A DNA stretch of 9,094 nucleotides, taken from positions 1-9,094 of the forward strand of contig CAZXUI010000106.1 in the NCBI GenBank assembly GCA_964643885.1, given 5' to 3'. Each line of letters begins with the position of its first letter. Positions within the stretch are counted from its first letter, which is position 1. Origin of the DNA: CAADGL01 sp964643885. GTDB taxonomy: Bacteria > Planctomycetota > Phycisphaerae > UBA1845 > Fen-1342. Of the stretch, positions 1 through 5,283 are shown piece by piece. Made by a program: the position numbers and the translations under genes. Under the pieces are notes generated by a model, which was given only the letters and a program-made list of their open reading frames with translations, ran no database searches and had not been told where the DNA came from.

Positions 1-2
1 CC

Positions 3-182
3 GAGCAGACCGGGCGCCGGGCTTTCCTCATGGAGCTCGACGCGCTGTACTGCGATGTGATCGTGCAACGGTGGGAGAAGTTCACGGGGCGAAAGGCGGA
101 GCGCGTCAGCGCTGGCGGGCAGGAAACTCAGGCCGAAGACACAGCGCCGGTTGCTACCGACGCTGTGGAGGGGAAGGCGTGA
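3..182 (+). CDS. DNA methyltransferase, C-terminal fragment (cut by left edge)
   Basis: The first reading frame (codons from base 3) is open from the edge to TGA at 180-182 and gives the last 59 residues of a protein. The segment with ELDALYCDVIVQRWEKFTG is the typical C-terminal end of phage and plasmid N6-adenine/N4-cytosine DNA methyltransferases. There, after the last beta strand, a 'GIELDPxYxDVIxxRWxxFTG' block completes the SAM-binding fold. The catalytic DPPY/NPPY and FxGxG motifs would lie upstream of the window and cannot be seen. The last 25 residues are a low-complexity acidic/Ala tail. It converges with the next gene, with only 8 bases between the stop codons. The likely role is methylation of phage DNA, either to evade host restriction or as a regulatory mark. 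Family membership is fairly sure; the target base is unknown. Confidence 0.75.
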   Translation, partial: EQTGRRAFLMELDALYCDVIVQRWEKFTGRKAERVSAGGQETQAEDTAPVATDAVEGKA

Positions 183-190
183 TGTCTACG

Positions 191-1096
191 CTACCCGGCG
201 TACTCGAACAGCCCGCGATCGGCCTTGCGGAAGCGGGCCTCGCCGCCCTTCGTGCCGATCTCGCGCAGGATCGCGGCGTAGAGCGTCGCGTGCGGCGTCT
301 TGCCTGCGGGGCTCTCCCACAGGCCCTGCTCGGCCATCGCGGTGATCATCTCCTGACTGCGCATCGGCTTGCCGGCCTTCTTCAGGACCTCGGCCGCCGC
401 GTCCAGAGCGCTGACGCGCTTCGGCTTCGCGTCGCTCGCGGGCTTGGCGGCCTTCGGCTTGGTCGCCTTCGGCTGCTTCGGCGCCTTGCCGGCCTTCGCG
501 GCCTTGGTGGTCGTCGTCTTCTTCGTACCCTTCCGGGTCGTCTTCTTTGCGTTCGCCATTTCAGTCTCCTCGTGGTTAGGGGTTTCACTGCTGGTCTCGC
601 CTGCCTGCGCAGGCAGGTCGTCATCGGCGACATCGTCCTCGTAGCACTCCTGGCACCGCGGTCGGCCCAGGTACGTCAGCGCCGCCGGTTGGTCGCAGCC
701 AACCGTCGCGCACACATCGGGGTCGTAGGCGGCGTCGCAGGCCTCGCCGTCGGGCAGGTCATCGAGCGGCGTGGTGCCGCCCGTGGCAGCGATGCCTTCT
801 GCGGCACTCTGGGCCATCGCCCGCTCGCTGTCGCTCATGCCGTCAGGCGAGCGCTCGCGCTCGTCGCGCAGTCGCGCGTTCTCCTGATCGGCTGCCGCGA
901 TCGCCTTCGCGCGCTTCGGGCCGGCGGCCTCAAACCGCAGGCGCTGCGCGCTCTTGATCCGCACCCGCCGGCCAGTCTGGGCGTTCACCGCTTCCCACCC
1001 GCCGTACGGGCTCTCGCGCTCGATGCGCACGCGAGCCAGCTTGCCGCTGACCTTGGCCAGGTACGCCTGGCCGATCTGTACGTCGCTCTTCTTCAT
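191..1096 (-). CDS. HARE-HTH protein with zinc motif and histone-H1-like tail (301 aa)
   Basis: ATG at 1096-1094 is preceded by GGAG with 6-nt spacing. Domains in order: residues 1-60 form a small basic beta-rich domain (starting MKKSDVQIGQ) that I do not recognise. Residues 61-100 are a charged helix. Residues 129-151 carry C129-X4-C134-X13-C148-X2-C151, a probable zinc-binding knuckle. Residues 152-179 are acidic. Residues 181-228 are almost only Lys, Ala, Thr and Pro, like a histone H1 tail. Residues 229-298 match the HARE-HTH winged helix (HB1/ASXL/RpoE-delta type), with signature stretches SALDAAAEVLKKAGKPM and GKTPHATLYAAILREI. The HARE-HTH family is linked to DNA binding and to recognition of modified DNA or chromatin; a nucleoid or transcription role here is inference. 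M180 has its own strong ribosome site (separate entry), so a 122-aa H1-tail plus winged-helix product is likely, and the long form may be a fusion of two ancestral genes. It lies 86 nt downstream of the 102-aa gene on the same strand. Confidence 0.8.
   Translation of the reverse strand: MKKSDVQIGQAYLAKVSGKLARVRIERESPYGGWEAVNAQTGRRVRIKSAQRLRFEAAGPKRAKAIAAADQENARLRDERERSPDGMSDSERAMAQSAAEGIAATGGTTPLDDLPDGEACDAAYDPDVCATVGCDQPAALTYLGRPRCQECYEDDVADDDLPAQAGETSSETPNHEETEMANAKKTTRKGTKKTTTTKAAKAGKAPKQPKATKPKAAKPASDAKPKRVSALDAAAEVLKKAGKPMRSQEMITAMAEQGLWESPAGKTPHATLYAAILREIGTKGGEARFRKADRGLFEYAG
557..571 (-). promoter_or_regulatory. Internal ribosome site and start codon (M180) inside the HARE-HTH gene
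   Basis: On the minus strand GAGGAG (571-566) sits 6 nt before an in-frame ATG (559-557). This is as good as or better than the site of the full-length start. The product would be 122 aa, beginning MANAKKTTRKG, and contains exactly the Lys/Ala/Thr tail plus the winged helix. The boundary falls at the junction between the acidic linker and the basic tail, as expected for either a second isoform or an old gene boundary. Confidence 0.6.
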
Positions 1097-1124
1097 ACAC
1101 GTCTCCGCTACGCTGCCTCGTCAG

Positions 1125-1167
1125 GCCCGGGTCTCACGCGCCCGGGCGACGCGGGCATGGCCCGCGT
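1125..1167 (-). repeat. Two adjacent perfect hairpins in the gap between the leftward genes
   Basis: The 86-nt gap between the 102-aa gene stop and the 301-aa gene start contains two inverted repeats side by side. One has arms GCCCGGG (1125-1131) and CCCGGGC (1141-1147) with a 9-nt loop. The other has arms ACGCGGGC (1149-1156) and GCCCGCGT (1160-1167) with a 3-nt loop. Neither is followed by a T-run on the minus strand, so a classic intrinsic terminator is not supported. They may act as an mRNA processing or stability element, or as attenuating structure, between the two cistrons. In such GC-rich DNA some of this may be chance. Confidence 0.4.
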
Positions 1168-1182
1168 TTCGGCCACGTCGCC

Positions 1183-1491
1183 CTACCGCCGCGCGCGTGC
1201 CGCGACGCGCTGCTCGACGGCGGCGATGAAGGCCTGGACGAGCGTCTCGCAGGCCTGGTCGACCTCTTCGCGCGGGAACTCGTCGCGCAGCCGCTCGGGC
1301 TCGATCACGACGGCGGCGGCCATGTGGTCTACGTCGACGAGCGCCGTCAGCGTGCCGACCAGCGTGGCGAAGGCCCGCTCTCGCGTGACCTGCTCGGCCG
1401 CGGTGCGGACCGTGTGCTGGAGCGACGAGAGGTCGCCTTCGAGCTGCAGGTGCCGGGCGATCTCGTCGGCGTTGGAAGTCAGTCGCGCCAT
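1183..1491 (-). CDS. Unrecognised helical protein, 102 aa
   Basis: I chose the ATG at 1491-1489 because AAGGAGGA (1505-1498), a near-perfect Shine-Dalgarno sequence, lies 6 nt upstream. The open frame extends further upstream but without such a site. The protein starts MARLTSNADE and is rich in Ala, Arg, Glu and Val, with long amphipathic helices predicted by eye (residues 22-58 and 72-99). There are no cysteines apart from one, no membrane segment and no catalytic motif. It is first in a two-gene leftward unit ahead of the HARE-HTH gene, so it may be a small regulator or a partner of that protein, but nothing in the sequence assigns a function. Codon use (GC-rich third positions) fits a real gene. 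Confidence 0.7.
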   Translation of the reverse strand: MARLTSNADEIARHLQLEGDLSSLQHTVRTAAEQVTRERAFATLVGTLTALVDVDHMAAAVVIEPERLRDEFPREEVDQACETLVQAFIAAVEQRVAARARR

Positions 1492-1786
1492 GTCGGTTCC
1501 TCCTTCGGTCTTCGCTTCGTACGCCCCGTGCGTACAGCCACATGAGTCCAGCCGGGCGGCCGGAAAGCAAGGCGACTTCGCGAGAATTCCGAGAATCCCT
1601 TGCATGTCTCGGCGCAGGGTCCGAGTCTGCGACCCCACGGGCGGAATGCGGGGCGAGAGCGCTCTCATTCGCGCCCGGGTGAACCAAGGCGGCCGGTGGG
1701 CGGCCCGGACGCGCCACGGCGGCCACGGGGCGGCCCCACGCGGCCCGTGGCGGCGCGAGTGGACCGCCGGGCGGGAGGTTGCGTAG
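1492..1786. promoter_or_regulatory. Divergent control region between leftward genes and late operon
   Basis: This 295-nt stretch separates genes read in opposite directions, so promoters for both units should lie here. I see no convincing sigma-70 -35/-10 pair. It holds three inverted repeats: GTACGC-N5-GCGTAC (1519-1535, just upstream of the leftward ribosome site), the 12-bp palindrome GAGAGCGCTCTC (1655-1666), and CGCCACGG/CCGTGGCG (1712-1719 and 1745-1752) enclosing a small GGGG-CGG-CCCC hairpin (1727-1737). GCAAGG (1567-1572) and CCTTGC (1598-1603) also form inverted arms around a near-tandem CGAGAATTC/CGAGAATCC. An ORF of 46 codons at 1542-1682 lacks a ribosome site and I do not call it a gene. 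Confidence 0.5.
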
Positions 1787-1996
1787 GTGGGCGGCCAGGA
1801 GAACAAGCTGAACCCGACGGCGCTGCCCGTGGCGGACGCGGCGCGGATGCTCTCGGCCGTCGGCGGCCAGGTCGTCACAGTCGAGATGCTGCACGCCGAC
1901 ATCGCCGTGGGCGCGCCGGCCAACGCGGATGGAACGATCAACTTGGTGCGTTACGCCGCCTGGCTCGTACGGGAGATGCCCAGCCGTGCCGATTGA
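1787..1996 (+). CDS. Small terminase-like (TerS-like) protein, 69 aa
   Basis: GTG start at 1787 with GGGAGG (1773-1778) 8 nt upstream. It is the first gene of the late operon and its last 11 bases overlap the start of the large terminase. By position it is the small-terminase (gpNu1-like) slot: small terminases bind the packaging site and hand the DNA to the large subunit. The sequence is a compact helical domain with LNPTAL at residues 8-13 and INLVRYAAWLV at 51-61. The same two blocks, with the same order and spacing, occur at residues 8-13 (LKPTEL) and 48-58 (LDLLRYVAWLV) of the terminase encoded next, so the two are likely paralogous domains. At 69 aa it is much shorter than lambda gpNu1 (181 aa) and lacks an obvious oligomerisation region. 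The TerS assignment is inference from position and the shared domain. Confidence 0.65.
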   Translation: MGGQENKLNPTALPVADAARMLSAVGGQVVTVEMLHADIAVGAPANADGTINLVRYAAWLVREMPSRAD

Positions 1997-4289
1997 CCCG
2001 CGCAGATTGAAGCCGACCGAACTCGTGCGGCTGCTCAACAGCACGCCGCTGGGCGAGGTCATCTCGGAGCGGCAGCTGCACCGGCATCGCTCGCGCGCGG
2101 GCTTCCGCATCGGCGACGGGCGGACGCTTGACCTGCTGCGATACGTCGCGTGGCTCGTCATCGAGCGGCACCGACCCCGGCCGGAGCGCGACGGGCTCGT
2201 CGGTTACGAGGCACACAAGGAGCGCGTCGCGCAGCGGAACCGCGAGATGGCGCTGCTCGGGCGCGACATCGCGACGGGCGAGTGGGTCCATCCGCCGCGG
2301 AACCGCGAACAGCGCGCCCGCGCCGAGCGCGATTTCCGCTTCTTCTGCGAGGCCTGCTTTCCACAGACGTTCCACCTGCCGTGGTCGCCCGACCACCTGA
2401 AGGTCATCGCGAAGATCGAGCAGGCCGTGCTGGAGGGTGGACTGTTCGCGATGGCGATGCCGCGCGGATCGGGAAAGACGAGCCTCTGCGAGGTCGCATG
2501 CCTCTGGGCGCTCGCGTGTGGGCACCGGGAGTTCGTCGCGCTGATCGGCAGCGACGAAGAGCATGCCGCTGGGATGCTCGACAGCATCAAGGTCGAGTTG
2601 GAGACGAACGACCTGCTCGAGGACGACTTCTCGGAGGTCGTCGGCCCGGTGCGGGCGCTGGAGGGCATCCACCAGCGGGCGGCGGGCCAGCTGTACGAAG
2701 GCAAGCAGACGCACATGGGCTGGACGGCCCGCGAGATCGTGCTGCCGACGTTGCCGCCGCTGGAGTGGCTGGGGAACCGCTCGCCGAATTCCAACGGGGC
2801 CATCATCAAGGTCGCCGGCATCACCGGGCGCATCCGTGGTATGAAGCACAAGCGCGCCGACGGATCGTCGGTGCGTCCGTCGCTGGTGCTGATCGACGAT
2901 CCACAGACCGACGAGTCGGCGCGCTCGCCGTCGCAGTGCATGACGCGCGAACGCATCCTCTCCGGTGCGATCCTCGGCCTGGCCGGCCCAGGACGGAAGA
3001 TCGCTGGTTTGATGACGCTCACCGTGGTCCGGCCCGACGACCTGGCGGACCGCATCCTCGACCGCGACCAGCACCCCCAATGGCAGGGCGAGCGGACGAA
3101 GATGGTCTACTCGTTTCCGACGAACGAGGCGCTCTGGGCGAAATACGCGGAACTGTGGCGGCTGGGGATGCAGACCGATCGCGGGATCACGGACGCGACG
3201 GAGTTCTACCGCGTCAACCGCGAGGCGATGGACCAAGGCGCCGTCATTGCGTGGCCGGAACGGCACCATCCCGACGAACTCTCCGCCGTCCAGCACGCCA
3301 TGAATCTCAAGCTCGACCGCGGCGAGGCGGCGTTCTGGGCGGAGTACCAGAACGAGCCGCTGCCCGAGGACCAGGTCGACGACGAGCTGCTCACCACCGA
3401 CCAGATCATGGCGAAACTCAACGGCCAGCGCCGCGGAGAAGTGCCGATCGGCTGCACGCACGTGACGATGTTCATCGACGTACAGGGCAAAGCGCTGTTC
3501 TGGCTCGTCGCGGCGTGGGAAGACGACTTCACGGGCTACGTCCTCGATTACGGCACGGAACCAGATCAGAAAGCCGAGTATTTCACCCTGCGCGACATCC
3601 GCCGCACGCTGGCGGGGTCAGCGCCGCGCGCCGGGATCGAAGGCGCCATTTATGCCGGCCTGGAGCGGCTGACGGAGCGCGCCCTTGCGCGTGAATGGCA
3701 CCGAGACGACGGCGCGAAGGTGCGTATCGACCGCTGCCTGATCGACGCGAACTGGGGCCAATCGTCCGACGTTGTGTACCAGTTTTGCCGGCAAGGCCCG
3801 TTTGCGGGAGCGCTGCTGCCAAGCCACGGTCGCTACGTCGGCGCATCGAGCATTCCGTTCGGCGAATACAAGCGGAAGCGCGGCGACCGCGTCGGCCTGA
3901 ATTGGCGCATCCCGGTGATCACCGGGCGGCGCACCGTGCGGCACGTCGTCTTCGACACGAACTACTGGAAGTCGTTTGTCCACGCGCGCCTCGCGGTGCC
4001 GATGGGCGACCCGGGCTGCCTATCGCTGTTCGGCCGCGCCGCCGAAAAGCACCGGCTGCTCGCCGACCACCTGACCAGCGAGTACCGCGTGAAGACCGAG
4101 GGGCGCGGACGGACGGTCGACGAATGGAAGCTCCGCGTCGATGGCCTCGACAACCACTGGCTCGACTGCCTGGTAGGCTGCGCCGTGGCCGCGTCGATGG
4201 GCGGCGCTGCGCCGCCGGGGCTTGTCGGGGATGCGCCGCGTCCGCGGCCCACCATGCGGCTTTCCGAATTGCAGAGGCCCCGCCGATGA
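1986..4289 (+). CDS. Phage terminase large subunit, gpA type (767 aa)
   Basis: The GTG at 1986 is the likely start. It overlaps the upstream gene by 11 nt, with GGGAG 10 nt before; the frame is open further upstream but there it duplicates the other gene. The protein is the packaging motor and nuclease. Residues 1-61 are a small domain resembling the 69-aa protein upstream. Walker A is PRGSGKT at 159-165 (K164, T165). Walker B is SLVLIDDP at 299-306 (D304/D305), in the ATPase half. The C-terminal nuclease half shows the expected acidic residues: D498 in MFIDVQG, D587 in CLIDANWG, and D719/D722/D727 in the block around LDNHWLDCLVG. This motif order fits the gpA/GpA-like endonuclease family (lambda gpA is 641 aa). 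The extra length is mainly the N-terminal domain and a basic linker. The stop overlaps the next start (ATGA). No frameshift is seen and all key residues are present. Confidence 0.95.
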   Translation: MPIDPRRLKPTELVRLLNSTPLGEVISERQLHRHRSRAGFRIGDGRTLDLLRYVAWLVIERHRPRPERDGLVGYEAHKERVAQRNREMALLGRDIATGEWVHPPRNREQRARAERDFRFFCEACFPQTFHLPWSPDHLKVIAKIEQAVLEGGLFAMAMPRGSGKTSLCEVACLWALACGHREFVALIGSDEEHAAGMLDSIKVELETNDLLEDDFSEVVGPVRALEGIHQRAAGQLYEGKQTHMGWTAREIVLPTLPPLEWLGNRSPNSNGAIIKVAGITGRIRGMKHKRADGSSVRPSLVLIDDPQTDESARSPSQCMTRERILSGAILGLAGPGRKIAGLMTLTVVRPDDLADRILDRDQHPQWQGERTKMVYSFPTNEALWAKYAELWRLGMQTDRGITDATEFYRVNREAMDQGAVIAWPERHHPDELSAVQHAMNLKLDRGEAAFWAEYQNEPLPEDQVDDELLTTDQIMAKLNGQRRGEVPIGCTHVTMFIDVQGKALFWLVAAWEDDFTGYVLDYGTEPDQKAEYFTLRDIRRTLAGSAPRAGIEGAIYAGLERLTERALAREWHRDDGAKVRIDRCLIDANWGQSSDVVYQFCRQGPFAGALLPSHGRYVGASSIPFGEYKRKRGDRVGLNWRIPVITGRRTVRHVVFDTNYWKSFVHARLAVPMGDPGCLSLFGRAAEKHRLLADHLTSEYRVKTEGRGRTVDEWKLRVDGLDNHWLDCLVGCAVAASMGGAAPPGLVGDAPRPRPTMRLSELQRPRR

Positions 4290-4480
4290 GCAGCCCGCCG
4301 AAGCCTGGCGCCACGCGAGAGGCCACTCCCGTTTCGCGCGGTCTCGAATGCCCACGCTGCGGTTGTCGGCATTTCCGCGTGATCTACACGCGCGCCGCTT
4401 GGGGTGGGCGGATCGTACGCCGCCGCGAATGCCGTCACTGCGGCCGGCGTGTCACCACGTCCGAACGGATCGGCGCCTAG
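4286..4480 (+). CDS. NrdR-type zinc-ribbon protein without ATP-cone, 64 aa
   Basis: ATG at 4286 overlaps the terminase stop (ATGA), with AGAGG 8 nt upstream, so translation is coupled to the terminase. Residues 22-52 form a zinc ribbon, C22-X2-C25-X23-C49-X2-C52, followed by RRVTTSERI. The layout, with 'CPxCG', a central R, 'RRRECRxCGxRxTTxERI', closely follows the N-terminal zinc ribbon of NrdR, the repressor of ribonucleotide reductase genes. The ATP-cone domain that makes NrdR a nucleotide sensor is absent: the protein ends directly after the ribbon. It may be a small DNA-binding or late-transcription factor (phage Ogr/Delta-like proteins are also small zinc-finger activators), or an accessory packaging protein given its coupling to TerL. 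The zinc ribbon is clear; its role is not. Confidence 0.75.
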   Translation: MSSPPKPGATREATPVSRGLECPRCGCRHFRVIYTRAAWGGRIVRRRECRHCGRRVTTSERIGA

Positions 4481-4520
4481 CCGGGCCGGTCCCGATGTCT
4501 ACCGGTGGAACAATCCGTGA

Positions 4521-4551
4521 TTTCACACCACGGTCGTGCCGCACTTTCACA
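4521..4551 (+). repeat. Short direct repeat TTTCACA x2 in a less GC-rich gap
   Basis: The 93-nt gap between the zinc-ribbon gene and the next start is visibly less GC-rich than its surroundings and contains TTTCACA twice (4521-4527 and 4545-4551), 24 nt apart. It is the only real gap before the tRNA in an otherwise tight operon, so it could hold a promoter or binding site serving the sigma-like gene and tRNA. I cannot identify a clear -10 box, and two 7-mers can recur by chance. Confidence 0.25.
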
Positions 4552-4573
4552 GTTCTCGTGTCCGTACAGGCGG

Positions 4574-4786
4574 ATGGACGCAACGCTGCCGCCGGTGCGC
4601 GATGCTGACCGGCTCGTTCTGGAGCTGCGCCTCGTGCCGCGCACCGAGCGCGAGGACGCGATGCAGGAAGCGTGGGTCGCGTTCCTGTCCGGCAACGATC
4701 CGGCCCGCGCCGTGAACACGTTCAATCGGCGGCGACGTCGGTTGCGCCGCCGGATGGCAAGCGCCGCGGGGCCGGAACTGAACTGA
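4574..4786 (+). CDS. Small protein with sigma-70 region-2-like helix, 70 aa
   Basis: The frame is open from GTG at 4505, but I prefer ATG 4574, which gives MDATLPPVRDADRLV and begins where the sequence becomes gene-like. The ribosome site is weak for both starts (AGG close to 4574). Residues 10-40 form a helix pair with TEREDAMQEAWVAFLSG. The D-x-x-QEAW-x-x-x-L pattern resembles region 2.2 of ECF-type sigma factors, the main contact to core polymerase. The following 30 residues are very basic (five consecutive Arg at about 52-56) and there is no recognisable region 2.4 or region 4, so it cannot be a whole sigma factor. It could be a polymerase-binding appropriator peptide or simply an unrelated helical phage protein. 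Its stop codon lies one base before the tRNA. Confidence 0.6.
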   Translation: MDATLPPVRDADRLVLELRLVPRTEREDAMQEAWVAFLSGNDPARAVNTFNRRRRRLRRRMASAAGPELN

Positions 4787-4787
4787 T

Positions 4788-4858
4788 CGCGGGATGGTGT
4801 AACGGCAACATGCCGGCCTCATTCGCCGGAGCCGCGGGTTCGAATCCCGCTCCCGCAA
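4788..4858 (+). tRNA. tRNA with CAU anticodon (Met-like, atypical)
   Basis: A full cloverleaf can be drawn. The acceptor arms are 4788-4794 and 4851-4857 (six pairs plus a C1-A72 mismatch), with discriminator A at 4858. The D-arm is GTGT/ACAT with loop AACGGCA. The anticodon stem is CCGGC/GCCGG around loop CTCATTC (4818-4824), anticodon CAT at 4820-4822. The variable loop is AGCC and the T-arm is GCGGG-TTCGAAT-CCCGC. CCA is not encoded. The C1-A72 mismatch is the hallmark of bacterial initiator tRNA, but the three G-C pairs of initiator anticodon stems are replaced by G-C, G-C, C-G, and the D-stem has elongator-type U11-A24. Position 37 is U instead of the usual purine. It could be a phage initiator-like tRNA, an elongator Met or lysidine-modified Ile2 tRNA, or a degenerating copy. 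It is embedded in the late operon and would need processing out of the mRNA. Confidence 0.85.
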
Positions 4859-4914
4859 GTCGGCGGCGCGATGGTCGCTTCGCCGGTTTGTACGCACTGA
4901 ACGAGGAGAACAGG

Positions 4915-5283
4915 ATGTCGTTCGGCCCGGTCACGATTGCGACGCTCGACACGATGGACATTCAGGCCCCCGGCGCGCCCGGCCTTTCGGCGCAGCAGAT
5001 TTCCAATCACGCCGGCGAGTTCACGCTCACGCCACCCACGACCGACGCCGACGGCTCGCCGCTGTCGGGTCTGACCTTCGGCCAGGCGGTGGTGATCCAG
5101 GCCGACGCCGCAACGGCGGAGCTGTACCGCAACGACTTCGATGCGGTGATCCAGTTCAACGGCGCGCAGGTGTTCGAGCTCGACCTGGTCGAGGGCGAGC
5201 CGGTGACGCGCGAGTTCGTCATCGCCGAGCCGGGCCGGCCGTACTCGATCCTGGCGCGCGTGGCGGACCATGTCCGTGAGTAG
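4915..5283 (+). CDS. Unrecognised beta-rich structural-module protein, 122 aa
   Basis: ATG 4915 follows GAGGAG (4903-4908) with 6-nt spacing, so the start is well supported although the frame is open upstream through the tRNA. The N-terminus (1-20) is Thr/Ile-rich. From about residue 35 the pattern of alternating hydrophobic residues (FTLTPP, VVIQADAATAELY, VIQFNGAQVFELDLV, TREFVIAEPG) suggests a small beta-sandwich or Ig-like fold of the kind seen in capsid decoration, spike or receptor-like domains. There is no signal peptide, cysteine or catalytic motif. It lies between the tRNA and the portal group in the late operon, so a virion or head-assembly role is plausible, but I do not recognise the family. 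Its end overlaps the next start by 14 nt. Confidence 0.75.
   Translation: MSFGPVTIATLDTMDIQAPGAPGLSAQQISNHAGEFTLTPPTTDADGSPLSGLTFGQAVVIQADAATAELYRNDFDAVIQFNGAQVFELDLVEGEPVTREFVIAEPGRPYSILARVADHVRE

Noticed and set aside
1542..1682. 46-aa plus-strand frame in the divergent gap
   Set aside because: No ribosome site, no recognisable composition, and it crosses the palindromes; better explained as control region.
71..1786. 571-codon plus-strand frame across the leftward genes
   Set aside because: Low-complexity Arg/Ala/Leu translation opposite the HARE-HTH and 102-aa genes, which have clear domains and strong ribosome sites.
1938..3461. 507-codon minus-strand frame opposite the terminase
   Set aside because: Antisense shadow of the terminase ATPase region; no motif and no ribosome site of note, while the plus strand has Walker A and B.
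4505..4573. GTG 4505 as start of the sigma-like gene (93 aa instead of 70)
   Set aside because: The extra 23 residues are encoded by a less GC-rich stretch without a ribosome site, unlike the rest of the gene; ATG 4574 is preferred, though not proven.
4859..4914. Possible terminator after the tRNA
   Set aside because: Only weak CGGCG/CGCCG pairing and no T-run; the operon appears to continue into the structural genes.
4722..4961. Minus-strand frame containing the string AGAGFEPAAPAN
   Set aside because: This is the familiar translation of the complement of a tRNA T-arm; it overlaps the tRNA at 4788-4858 and is not a gene.
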